The position numbers were made by a program, and so were the translations under genes. A model generated the notes under the pieces. That model was not told the origin of the DNA, made no database searches, and worked only from the letters and a program-made list of their open reading frames with translations. Below, in pieces: positions 32,089-41,066 of a stretch of DNA of 64,000 nucleotides (the stretch's first letter is position 1; the number at the start of each line of letters is the position of its first letter). Source of the stretch: HXMU1420-2 sp017643305. GTDB lineage: Bacteria > Pseudomonadota > Alphaproteobacteria > Rhodobacterales > Rhodobacteraceae. Where the stretch lies: assembly GCA_965217135.1 (NCBI GenBank), contig OZ244249.1, positions 1,054,001 to 1,118,000 on the forward strand, written 5' to 3'.

Positions 32089-34949
32089 TGCGCGCCCTCC
32101 TGTTCCTCAGCATCGCCATCATCGCGGACCGGGTTGATGTCCATCGGATATTCGCTGACCATGCCGGGCTGCCATGCGTAGCGCGACAGGCTTTCCAGCG
32201 CCAGCATCACCGCACCCACCACGGCGAGGAAAACGCCCAGGTCAAACAGCGCGGCAGTGGCCAGTTCAAATTTCTCCAGCGGCGGGATGGTGACATAGCC
32301 AAAAGCACTGGTGAGGAACGGCAGGTCGTTGAACCATGCTCCCAGACCCGTCACAGCAGCAATCAGAACACCAGAGCCGATGATCCCGTGATAGGGGAAC
32401 CTCTGCCTCGCGGCCGCCCAAGAAAACCCGCTGGCCATATACTGCATGATCACCGCAATTGCCGCGACCAGCCCGGCGATAAACCCGCCACCCGGAAGAT
32501 TGTGCCCCCGGAAGAAAATATAGGCCGCAACCATCAGCGCGATGGGCATCATGACCCGTGTGGCCACCACCATCATCAGCGGGTGCGTATCCCCGGCACG
32601 CGGTTCTGGCGGTTTGCGGTTCAGCAGGCGCGCGCGCACCGGTCCATCGAGAATGGCCTCGGTGATTGCAAAAATGACAATTGCCGCGATCCCCAACACG
32701 ATGATCTCACCAAAGGTGTCATAGCCCCGGAAGTCCACAAGGATCACGTTCACCACGTTGGTGCCGCCCCCACCGGAATAGGAATTGTCCAGGTGATATT
32801 GCGAAATGCTTTCCATGACCGGATTGCGCGACAGGATGGCGTACATCAGCCCGCCCACACCCAGTCCGCCAACCGCGGCCAGCCCAACATTACGGACCTG
32901 CCGCAGCCCCGCGCCCTCAGCGGGGGTTTCACGCGGCATGAAGTTGAGCGCCAGCAATAGCAGGATGATGGTCACCACCTCGACCGACAACTGGGTCAGC
33001 GCCAGATCCGGAGCGCTGAGATAGTTGAACATCATCGAAATCATCAACCCGACCACACCGAGGATCACCAGCGCCATCAAACGGTTGCGATGGAACGCCA
33101 CCACACAGGCTGTAGACCCGACCAGACAGAACCAGCCAACTATGGTCAGCGGGTTACCCATCAGTAGCACGCGATCCGGGGCTGCCGTTGCACCGCCCGA
33201 CCAGGCCAACCATCCCAGCCCCAGCGTGAACAGAAGGAAGATCGCAGCATAGCGCGTCACTGTGCCGTCATGCAGCGTATCGGTGACCGCGCGGCTCAGC
33301 CCAGTCAGGGCGCGCACAACAGCGTCAAACATGGTCTTGGCCTCTGGGCGTCGGGCGGCATCCCAAACACCGCGTATCCGCGCATAGGTCCAGATCAGCA
33401 AAAGGCCGACCAGTATGGCGACAATCGACATCATTAACGGAGCGTTGATGCCGTGCCAAAGTTTCAGATGTACATGGCCTGACGCGCCACCTGTCACAGC
33501 TCCCGCTGCGACATCCACAATCCCTTCGGCCAGGGTGGCCGGGAACAGACCGATCACCACCACCAGCGCCACCAGAAACGCGGGCGACAGCCATAGGCCC
33601 GGACCCGGATCATGCGGGGAATGAGGGTAGCTGTCCCGCTTTGGTCCCAGGAACACATGCGCGATGTATCGAAAGCTGTAAGCGGCTGAAAACATGGCCC
33701 CAACCGTGGCCAGAACAGCCACGATCCAGGGATTGCTGTACCATTCGGTGTGCAGTGTCTGCTCCAGCATCATTTCCTTGGAGATGAACCCGTTGAACGG
33801 CGGCAGGCCTGCCATGGACAGCGACGCGATGGTCGACATCACAAAGGTTAGTGGCATCAGCGTGCGCAACCCGCCCAGCTGCTTGATGTCGCGCGTCCCA
33901 GCCTCGTGATCGATGATCCCGGCAGACATAAACAGTGCGGCCTTGAACGTCGCATGGTTGATGATGTGGAACACCGCCGCCACGGCGGCATAGGGCGTGC
34001 CAAAGCCCAACAGCATTGTGATCAAGCCCAGGTGGCTGACGGTCGAAAACGCCAGCAGCGCCTTCAGATCATCCTTGAACAGCGCAATCACCGCCGCGGT
34101 CACCATGGTCACCAGTCCCGTGGTTGCCACGATGTAAAACCACGCGTCCGTCCCCGCCAGAACCGGCCACATCCGCGCCATAAGGAACAGACCCGCCTTC
34201 ACCATCGTGGCTGAATGCAGATAGGCTGAAACCGGCGTCGGTGCCGCCATCGCGTGCGGTAGCCAGAAATGGAACGGGAACTGCGCCGACTTGGTAAACG
34301 CGCCCAGCAGGATCAGGATCAGAGCCGGAATGTACATTGGGCTGGCTTGGATCGCATCCTTCTGGGTCAGGATCACGCTCAGATCATAGCTGCCTGCGAT
34401 ATTGCCCAGGATCAGCATGCCCCCGATCATCGCCAACCCGCCTGCACCGGTCACCGTCAATGCCATCCTTGCGCCCTGGCGCCCTTCGGGCAGGTGCCGC
34501 CAATAGCCGATCAACAGAAAGGACGAAAGCGATGTCAGTTCCCAGAATACCAGCAAAAGCAGGATGTTATCAGACAGGACAATTCCCACCATCGCGCCCT
34601 GGAACAGCAGCAGATAGGTATAGAACTGCCCCATCGGATCTTCGCGGCTCAGGTAGTAGCGCGCATACAGGATAATCAGCAGACCAATGCCCAGGATCAA
34701 CCCGGCAAAGAGCAACCCCAGACCATCAAGAAAAAAATGCGCGTTCAGCCCCAGCGAGGGTAGCCAGCTCAGCTGTGCGGTCACAACCTCGCCCCGCATA
34801 ACGGCTGGCGCGTTGGTCATCAGCCCGACAAAGGCGATCAGTGTGACCATCCCGGCGGCCCCGGAGCTGGCATCACGCCCCGCCCGGATCAGAAGCGCGG
34901 GAAAGACAGCGCCGAGAAACGGCAATGCAGCCAACAGGATCAGTGACAA
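32085..34949 (-). CDS. mrpA: Na+(K+)/H+ antiporter fused subunits A/B
   Basis: 954 residues, as expected for the fused A/B protein of the group 2 (Pha-type) six-gene operon. The N-terminal ~500 residues are NuoL-like (LLVFWELTSLSSFLLIGYW, FPFHFWLPHAMAAPTPVSAY, STVSHLGLITMLLGF). The MrpA C-terminal and MnhB-like domains follow, ending with VAAYIFFRGHNLPGGGFIAG at ~815. It is the first gene of the operon. It is the main ion-translocating subunit. Confidence 0.93.
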   Translation of the reverse strand: MSLILLAALPFLGAVFPALLIRAGRDASSGAAGMVTLIAFVGLMTNAPAVMRGEVVTAQLSWLPSLGLNAHFFLDGLGLLFAGLILGIGLLIILYARYYLSREDPMGQFYTYLLLFQGAMVGIVLSDNILLLLVFWELTSLSSFLLIGYWRHLPEGRQGARMALTVTGAGGLAMIGGMLILGNIAGSYDLSVILTQKDAIQASPMYIPALILILLGAFTKSAQFPFHFWLPHAMAAPTPVSAYLHSATMVKAGLFLMARMWPVLAGTDAWFYIVATTGLVTMVTAAVIALFKDDLKALLAFSTVSHLGLITMLLGFGTPYAAVAAVFHIINHATFKAALFMSAGIIDHEAGTRDIKQLGGLRTLMPLTFVMSTIASLSMAGLPPFNGFISKEMMLEQTLHTEWYSNPWIVAVLATVGAMFSAAYSFRYIAHVFLGPKRDSYPHSPHDPGPGLWLSPAFLVALVVVIGLFPATLAEGIVDVAAGAVTGGASGHVHLKLWHGINAPLMMSIVAILVGLLLIWTYARIRGVWDAARRPEAKTMFDAVVRALTGLSRAVTDTLHDGTVTRYAAIFLLFTLGLGWLAWSGGATAAPDRVLLMGNPLTIVGWFCLVGSTACVVAFHRNRLMALVILGVVGLMISMMFNYLSAPDLALTQLSVEVVTIILLLLALNFMPRETPAEGAGLRQVRNVGLAAVGGLGVGGLMYAILSRNPVMESISQYHLDNSYSGGGGTNVVNVILVDFRGYDTFGEIIVLGIAAIVIFAITEAILDGPVRARLLNRKPPEPRAGDTHPLMMVVATRVMMPIALMVAAYIFFRGHNLPGGGFIAGLVAAIAVIMQYMASGFSWAAARQRFPYHGIIGSGVLIAAVTGLGAWFNDLPFLTSAFGYVTIPPLEKFELATAALFDLGVFLAVVGAVMLALESLSRYAWQPGMVSEYPMDINPVRDDGDAEEQEGAQ

Positions 34950-35256
34950 GGGCCCCTCCGATCAGGCGTATTCGGGTTTCGCATTTCCTAGACCAGAAAG
35001 GACGGGAAAGGGAAGGTGAAAGGGGGGAAGTTGAAGGCGATTCCATTTCGCGCCTGCGAAGCGCCGCAAAACTAGGTTGTCCTGTTGTCGAAGCCGATGG
35101 CGGCCCAGCAACGCCAGACAGGCTTGTCCAATCTCAAACGGCGTCATTTGAACCGTTACGGTGATGATTATACGCCTTGATGCGGGGGCCTGTGCCCGGT
35201 TGCCAATCTGTTTAACCGTGGTGCTTAGATAATCCGCGGTCTGAAGGTCTGCACGA
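34950..35256. other. 307-base spacer between mrp operon and dddL
   Basis: I see no gene here on either strand; the promoter of the minus-strand mrp operon must lie in its left part but no clear -35/-10 pair stands out. A purine-rich run (GGAAAGGGAAGGTGAAAGGG at ~35007) is the only visible feature. Confidence 0.5.
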
Positions 35257-35910
35257 TCACTTTCGCGAAAACACCATCTTCTGGTTCGCCAGTTTCTCGC
35301 GCGGCCCGTGCCAAGCATAACACAACAGCGACGGGTTTGTGTCTGCCACCGTGATCCGGTGTTTCTGCCCCGGCGGATTAAAGATCAGTGATCCGGGTGC
35401 ATAGACGCCCTGATCGTTTTCTGACACCGCGCCGGACAGACAGATATAGCTTTCTGAAATCCCGTCATGCGCATGCGCTGGATAAGTGCAGCCCGGCGCA
35501 AACAGGACCAGCCCCAATATCACCGTGTCGGTCAGCACAGGCCCGGTCGGCCCTGCCAGTTCGGCATAGGCATAGCTGCGCTCCAGCCCGCGCGGGACTT
35601 TTTCATAGCCGTATTGCCAGTTCAGCCTGGCCCGCACGGTTTCCAGCCCCCGGATGAAATGAGCGTGTTTCTCTAACCGCCCGTTGTCCAGCGCCCGCTG
35701 CAGATGCGCCGTGACTGGCTTTTCTGAAGGCTCCTGCGGGCGCAGTTCGGCGTTCACCTTGATGACCCCGCTGATCGCCTCGCGCACCTTGCGCTGATGG
35801 CTGCGGATGACTGCGCTGCCCCCTGCGGGCAGACGCCGGTAGAATTCATACAAATCCCGCATCAGATAGACCCACTCGGGCTGATCTTTCAGGCGCAGAG
35901 TTTCTGTCAT
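35257..35910 (-). CDS. dddL: DMSP lyase, DddL-type cupin
   Basis: 217 residues from the second of two close ATGs; GGAGGG is at the right distance from 35910 but abuts the ATG at 35916. The C-terminal cupin has TYPAHAHDGISESYICLSGA (His146, His148, Glu153, Tyr155 as likely metal/catalytic residues), VYAPGSLIFNPPGQKHRI (His184) and YAWHGPREKL. N-terminal helices include IRSHQRKV and YGYEKVPRGL. This matches the DddL family as I recall it, which cleaves dimethylsulfoniopropionate to dimethyl sulfide and acrylate. It stands alone, divergent from selD. No signal peptide, so cytoplasmic. Confidence 0.78.
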   Translation of the reverse strand: MTETLRLKDQPEWVYLMRDLYEFYRRLPAGGSAVIRSHQRKVREAISGVIKVNAELRPQEPSEKPVTAHLQRALDNGRLEKHAHFIRGLETVRARLNWQYGYEKVPRGLERSYAYAELAGPTGPVLTDTVILGLVLFAPGCTYPAHAHDGISESYICLSGAVSENDQGVYAPGSLIFNPPGQKHRITVADTNPSLLCYAWHGPREKLANQKMVFSRK

Positions 35911-36104
35911 GCCCATCCCTCCGGTGGCCGTGAAAGGCGAGTCGCCCGGACCGCTCTTGCCGCAGCGTGAAGGCGCGGGCAAGCCATGTCTGTGGGAGAC
36001 ATATGGAACAAACGCATGCGCTTTGCGTTGAGCTCGGTGAGCCCGCGTCATTACAGCCCTGTCAGGCGGCTTGCGCCCTGTCAGGTACCGGGTACAACCG
36101 AAAC

Positions 36105-38264
36105 ATGGACCTGCCTCTCCCTCTCACCCGTGATGTTGTTCTTGTCGGCGGTGGACATACGCATGCGCTCGTTCTGCGGCGCTGGGGCATGCGGCCTGTG
36201 CCCGGCGCCCAAGTGACACTTATCAACCCCGGCCCGACCACACCCTATTCTGGCATGCTGCCGGGCCATGTGGCCGGTCACTACGACCGCGATGCGCTGG
36301 ATATCGATCTTGTGCAGCTCGCCCGCTTTGCCGGGGCCCGCCTGATCCTTGGCGCAGCCACCGCGGTGGACCCGGTCGCGCGGGAAGTGCATGTGCCGGG
36401 TCGCCCGCCGGTCGGCTTTGACCTCTGCGCCATTGATGTAGGCATCACATCGGCCATGCCGGACCTGCCGGGCTTTTCTGACTACGGCATCCCCGCCAAA
36501 CCGCTCGGTCCTTTTGCAGAACGCTGGGCCGCATACCTCGCTGGGGAAGGCCCGGCTTCGGTGGCGGTTCTGGGGGCTGGCGTTGCAGGGGTTGAGCTTG
36601 CCCTGGCCATGGCCCATGCGCTGAAAGCCGCCAAACGACCCGCTACGGTGCATTTGCTGGACCGTTCCGCTGCATTGACGGCGGTTGATGTCCGCACCGC
36701 CAAACGCCTGCGCGCGACCATGTCCGATCTGGGCGTCGACCTGCGCGAAAACGTGGATGTGATCCGCGTCGCGGCCGAAACCGTTGCTCTTGCCGATGGC
36801 GAAGAAATCCCATCCACCTTCACGACCGGTGCTGCCGGAGCCTGCGCAGAGGGCTGGCTGGCGGATAGCGGGCTGGCACAGGAAAATGGCTTTCTCACCG
36901 TCAATTCCAATCTGCAAACCAGCGATCCAGCCATTTTTGCCACCGGCGATTGCGCCCATCTCGGGTTTGACCCGCGCCCCAAGGCCGGGGTCTACGCCGT
37001 GCGACAGGCCCCGATCCTCTACAACAACCTGACCGCTGCCCTGACGGGTGGGCGGATGCGGGCCTACAAGCCGCAGAAGGATTACCTGAAGCTCATTTCA
37101 CTGGGTGGAAAGTCCGCGCTGGCTCATCGCGGCGGACGGTTCTTAAGCGGCGCGCTGATGTGGCGGTGGAAGGATCACATTGACCAGAAATTCATGAACC
37201 GGTTTCGCGACCTGCCTGCCATGGTCGACCGGGTCATTCCCCCCGTGCACGCTGAGGGCCTGCAACAGGCGCTGGGCGATAAACCGCTCTGCGGTGGCTG
37301 TGGGTCCAAGATCGGACGCACGCCTTTGCGTGCGGCCCTTGTCGGGATGCCGGCCACCACGCGGAAAGACGTCCGCGCCTTGCCCGGTGATGACGCGGCC
37401 CTGTTGCAGATGGGCGATGTACGGCAGGTGCTGAGCACTGACCACCTGCGCGCCTTTGTGCCCGATCCAGTGGTGATGGCCCGCATCGCCACCGTACATG
37501 CGCTGGGCGATATCTGGGCCATGGGCGCGCAGCCGCAGGCAGCAACGATCAGCCTGATTCTGCCACCACTGGCGCCGGAGCTGCAGGCGCGTACTCTGCG
37601 CGACATCATGGAAACCGCACAGGATGCGCTGGCACAGGCCGGGGCGGCGGTGGTCGGCGGGCACACCACCACGGGACCGGAGTTGACCATAGGCCTCACC
37701 CTGACCGGGCTTTGCGCGGGGGATCCTATCACACTTGCAGGCGGACAGCCGGGGGATGTGCTGATCCTCACCAAACCGATTGGTTCCGGCGTAATCCTCG
37801 CAGGTGAAATGGCCGGGCATGCGCGCGGTGCGGATGTGGCAGCGGCCTATGATCTGATGCAGCGCGGGCAGGGCACCGCCGCACGGATCCTGGCCCCCGT
37901 TGCCCATGCAATGACCGATGTCACCGGATTTGGTCTTGCCGGGCACCTGCATGGCTTGTGCGAAGCTTCGGGCACTGGGGCGGCGCTTTACCTGGACGCT
38001 GTGCCGCTGATGCAGGGCGCGGCGGAGCTGGCTGCGCAAGGCGTACGGTCTTCGATCTACGCCGACAATCGCGCGCTGGCCTTGGAAATTACGGACGCGG
38101 GCAAAGCGGCCCTGCTGTTCGATCCGCAAACGTCCGGTGGCCTGCTGGCTGCTGTAGCGCCTGACGCGGCAGAGATGGCCTTGAAGGACTTGCGGGAGGC
38201 GGGCGAACCTGCCGCGCAGATCGGAGTGCTCACAGACAGCGCGCCGCGCCTGACGCTCACCTGA
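36105..38264 (+). CDS. selD: Selenide, water dikinase fused to FAD/NAD oxidoreductase
   Basis: 719 residues. Residues 1-~385 are a pyridine nucleotide-disulfide oxidoreductase-like domain (LVGGGHTHALVLRRW, AVLGAGVAGVELALA, IFATGDCAH). Residues ~390-719 are SelD, with CGGCGSKIG (Cys396/Cys399), LPGDDAALLQ, TDHLRAFVPDP, GDIWAMGA and GHTTTGPELTIGL. SelD makes selenophosphate from ATP and selenide; the fused oxidoreductase may supply reduced selenium. It faces the convergent mnmH gene, 24 bases away, so selenophosphate is probably used for tRNA 2-selenouridine. SelA and SelB are not in this window. Confidence 0.9.
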   Translation: MDLPLPLTRDVVLVGGGHTHALVLRRWGMRPVPGAQVTLINPGPTTPYSGMLPGHVAGHYDRDALDIDLVQLARFAGARLILGAATAVDPVAREVHVPGRPPVGFDLCAIDVGITSAMPDLPGFSDYGIPAKPLGPFAERWAAYLAGEGPASVAVLGAGVAGVELALAMAHALKAAKRPATVHLLDRSAALTAVDVRTAKRLRATMSDLGVDLRENVDVIRVAAETVALADGEEIPSTFTTGAAGACAEGWLADSGLAQENGFLTVNSNLQTSDPAIFATGDCAHLGFDPRPKAGVYAVRQAPILYNNLTAALTGGRMRAYKPQKDYLKLISLGGKSALAHRGGRFLSGALMWRWKDHIDQKFMNRFRDLPAMVDRVIPPVHAEGLQQALGDKPLCGGCGSKIGRTPLRAALVGMPATTRKDVRALPGDDAALLQMGDVRQVLSTDHLRAFVPDPVVMARIATVHALGDIWAMGAQPQAATISLILPPLAPELQARTLRDIMETAQDALAQAGAAVVGGHTTTGPELTIGLTLTGLCAGDPITLAGGQPGDVLILTKPIGSGVILAGEMAGHARGADVAAAYDLMQRGQGTAARILAPVAHAMTDVTGFGLAGHLHGLCEASGTGAALYLDAVPLMQGAAELAAQGVRSSIYADNRALALEITDAGKAALLFDPQTSGGLLAAVAPDAAEMALKDLREAGEPAAQIGVLTDSAPRLTLT

Positions 38265-38288
38265 AGTAAACCCCTGGCGATGGTACTG

Positions 38289-39353
38289 TCACGCGCCCGG
38301 CGGCATGGTCTCCAAAGCGGCCTCAATTGCACCGGCGGTCGCGTCCAACCCGTCAGGCCGCAAGGAGGGCGCTGCCACCTGCGCCACCGTCACGGCACCA
38401 ATCGATCTGCGGGATTTTTCATAGGCGGGGTCGTAATGATCCTGCATCAGCGACCGGGTCAGTGCCGCTTTGTCCCCGGCAGCAATCAAGCTCATCCATT
38501 GATCCACCAACGCTCCACCGCGATGCACTTTCAGCGGTGTCAGCTTCTCCCGCAGGCGGTTGCTGTCGGACAGGATGTCGTCATAGGCCTCCAGCAGGTA
38601 TTGCACCCGATCCTCAACCTGTGCCTGCACTTCGATCCTTGGTGCCGCCTTCATCGCTTTCCACAAAGCAGGGGGCAGGATCCGGTCGCCAATCTTGTTG
38701 CTTTCTGCCTCCACCAGCACCGGGCGGGCGGGGTCCAGCCCGCTCAACACACCCGCCAGTTCGCTTTCAAACCATTTCTGGCTGGGCTGCGCGGTGTCTG
38801 TCGCCCCCAAAAGGGACCCGCGGTGCGCCGCCAGCCCTTCCAGATCTACGACCTGCACACCACGCGCTGCCAGCCGGGTCAGCAGGTCAGTCTTGGCGGT
38901 GCCTGTATAGCCGTCCAGTAGTACCAGCCGATAGGGGAGAGCGTCTTCGTACAAAGCCCGGAACACCAGCCGCCGATAGCTCTGATAACCACCTTCCACG
39001 GTGTCCGCCCGCCAGCCAATTTCCCGCAGCGACCACGCAAATGCGCCTGACCGCTGCCCGCCACGCCAGCAGTAGACCAGCGGACGCCACGCGCCATCCT
39101 TGTCGGCCAGCGGCCCTAACAGATGCGCCGCGATGTTGCGAAACACCAGGGCCGCGCCAACCTTGCGGCCCGTAAAGGGCGCGTCCTGCACATACGTCGT
39201 GCCAACCAACGCACGCTCTTCATCGTTCAGAACTGGCAGGTTGATTGCCCCGGGCATCCGATCCTCGGCAAATTCGGACGGGCTGCGCACGTCGATGACG
39301 GTGTCGAACCCGTGCTGTAACAGATCGGAAAGGGAAGAAGGTGCCAACGCCAT
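38289..39353 (-). CDS. mnmH: tRNA 2-selenouridine synthase
   Basis: 354 residues. An N-terminal rhodanese domain (VIDVRSPSEFAEDRMPGAIN, with catalytic Cys in VYCWRGGQRSGAFAW) is followed by a P-loop domain (LLDGYTGTAKTDLL, ~145-158). It converts 2-thiouridine at the wobble position of some tRNAs to 2-selenouridine, using selenophosphate. Convergent with selD. Full length, no odd residues. Confidence 0.93.
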   Translation of the reverse strand: MALAPSSLSDLLQHGFDTVIDVRSPSEFAEDRMPGAINLPVLNDEERALVGTTYVQDAPFTGRKVGAALVFRNIAAHLLGPLADKDGAWRPLVYCWRGGQRSGAFAWSLREIGWRADTVEGGYQSYRRLVFRALYEDALPYRLVLLDGYTGTAKTDLLTRLAARGVQVVDLEGLAAHRGSLLGATDTAQPSQKWFESELAGVLSGLDPARPVLVEAESNKIGDRILPPALWKAMKAAPRIEVQAQVEDRVQYLLEAYDDILSDSNRLREKLTPLKVHRGGALVDQWMSLIAAGDKAALTRSLMQDHYDPAYEKSRRSIGAVTVAQVAAPSLRPDGLDATAGAIEAALETMPPGA

Positions 39354-39497
39354 GGCCTGATCTAGCCTGTGGGACCGCCCCGCCGCAACGCGGTTTCTGC
39401 GCTGTATGTCGCGCCTTTGGGTCGCCCAAAATTTTTTGGCGCCTGCCTACCGCGTCGCCACTTGCCATCCCGCCAAGGCCCAGCCACATTTCCGCTG

Positions 39498-41066
39498 ATG
39501 ATCGAGATCACCCCAAATACCCCTGAAACACCCCTGTCCGAAACCGTTGTGGACAGGATCCGCGCCAGCGCCAAACGGGACCCGGACCGCGAAGCTATCG
39601 TCTGCGGTGACCACCGCCTGACATGGCGGGCCTTCGACGACCGGATCAACCGCGCCGCTAACATGGCCATCGCGCTGGGTGTGCAGCCGGGGGACAATGT
39701 GACGATCCTTTCGCAGAATTCCATTCCCTACGCGGAACTGTTCATGGGGCTTTTGCGCGCCGGGGCCTGCGTGACGCCGCTGTCCTCCATGGCCTCCAGC
39801 GACGCGCTGGAGAAGATGGTGGCCGATTGTGGGGCCAACGTGATCTTCCTTGCCGATCAATATCGCGACCTCGCCGCGCCGTTCGTGAGCCGTCTGCCGC
39901 TGACGCGGGTGGCCATCGATTTCGCGGCCGATGGCTGGCTGGATTATGAAACCCTGATGGCACAGGCAGCGGCCACTGATCCGATGGTGCCCATCGGGCT
40001 CGATGACCCGTGCAACCTGATCTATTCTTCGGGCACCACCGGTACCCCCAAGGGCATCCTTCACAAACACGCCCTGCGATCCGCGCAGATGGACCGGGTC
40101 ACCGCCAATGGCTATGACAACGGCGCGCGCACGCTGCTGTCCACGCCGCTTTATTCCAACACCACCATCGTGGCCTTCCTGCCCACGCTGGTCGGTGGCA
40201 GCACCGTTTACCTGATGTCGAAATTCGACGCCCTGAAATGGCTGGAGATTGCGGAAAGTGCCCGTATCACCCATACCATGCTGGTGCCGGTGCAATACAA
40301 ACGCCTGCTGGACTATCCCGAGTTTGACCGGTTCGACCTGTCCTCAATGCATATCAAATTGTCCACCTCCGCGCCCTTGCGCCAAGCGGTCAAGGCCGAC
40401 GCTATGAAGCGGTTTCCCGGTCGCCTAATAGAATATTATGGCCTGACGGAAGGCGGCGGGGTCACCGTGCTCAGCCTTACCGATTATCCGGACAAGCTGC
40501 ACACTGTCGGCCAACCGGCACCGGGTGCGGAAATCCGGCTGCTGGACGAAGACGGCAATGACGTGCCTCCGGGCGAAGTGGGCGAGGTTTGCGGGCGCTC
40601 CACAACTATGATGGCCGGCTATTTTGGACGCGATGACCTGACCGAAGCGCAGATCTGGCGTGATCCGGACGGCAAGGTATTCTTCCGCTCCGGCGATATG
40701 GGCCGGTTCGACGAAGACGGGTTCCTTATCTTGTCCGACCGCAAGAAAGACATGATCATTTCCGGCGGGCTCAACATCTATGCTGATGATCTGGAGCGTG
40801 TCCTGCTGGATGACCCGGACGTCACTGATGCTGCCGTCATCGGCATCCCTTCGGCAGCATGGGGCGAGACCCCGCTGGGGCTTGTGGTGCTGACACCGGG
40901 CGCAGAAACTGATGGTGAAGCCATATGCGCCCGTGCCAACGAAAAACTGGGTAAAAGCCAGCGTTTGGCAGGTGTGGAAACCCGAGAAACCCTGCCGCGC
41001 AGCGATATCGGCAAAATCCTGAAGCGCGACCTGCGCAAACCCTATTGGGAAGGTGAAACAGAATGA
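39498..41066 (+). CDS. AMP-binding acyl-CoA ligase
   Basis: 522 residues from ATG at 39498; upstream in-frame codons are not family-like. Motifs: IYSSGTTGTPKGI, YYGLTEGGG, RSGDMGRFDEDGF, SGGLNIYADDLE and the C-terminal catalytic lysine in SDIGKILKRDL. It activates a carboxylic acid to its CoA thioester with ATP. First gene of an operon with a TPP enzyme (start overlaps by four bases) and an M20 peptidase. The acid is not known. Confidence 0.88.
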   Translation: MIEITPNTPETPLSETVVDRIRASAKRDPDREAIVCGDHRLTWRAFDDRINRAANMAIALGVQPGDNVTILSQNSIPYAELFMGLLRAGACVTPLSSMASSDALEKMVADCGANVIFLADQYRDLAAPFVSRLPLTRVAIDFAADGWLDYETLMAQAAATDPMVPIGLDDPCNLIYSSGTTGTPKGILHKHALRSAQMDRVTANGYDNGARTLLSTPLYSNTTIVAFLPTLVGGSTVYLMSKFDALKWLEIAESARITHTMLVPVQYKRLLDYPEFDRFDLSSMHIKLSTSAPLRQAVKADAMKRFPGRLIEYYGLTEGGGVTVLSLTDYPDKLHTVGQPAPGAEIRLLDEDGNDVPPGEVGEVCGRSTTMMAGYFGRDDLTEAQIWRDPDGKVFFRSGDMGRFDEDGFLILSDRKKDMIISGGLNIYADDLERVLLDDPDVTDAAVIGIPSAAWGETPLGLVVLTPGAETDGEAICARANEKLGKSQRLAGVETRETLPRSDIGKILKRDLRKPYWEGETE

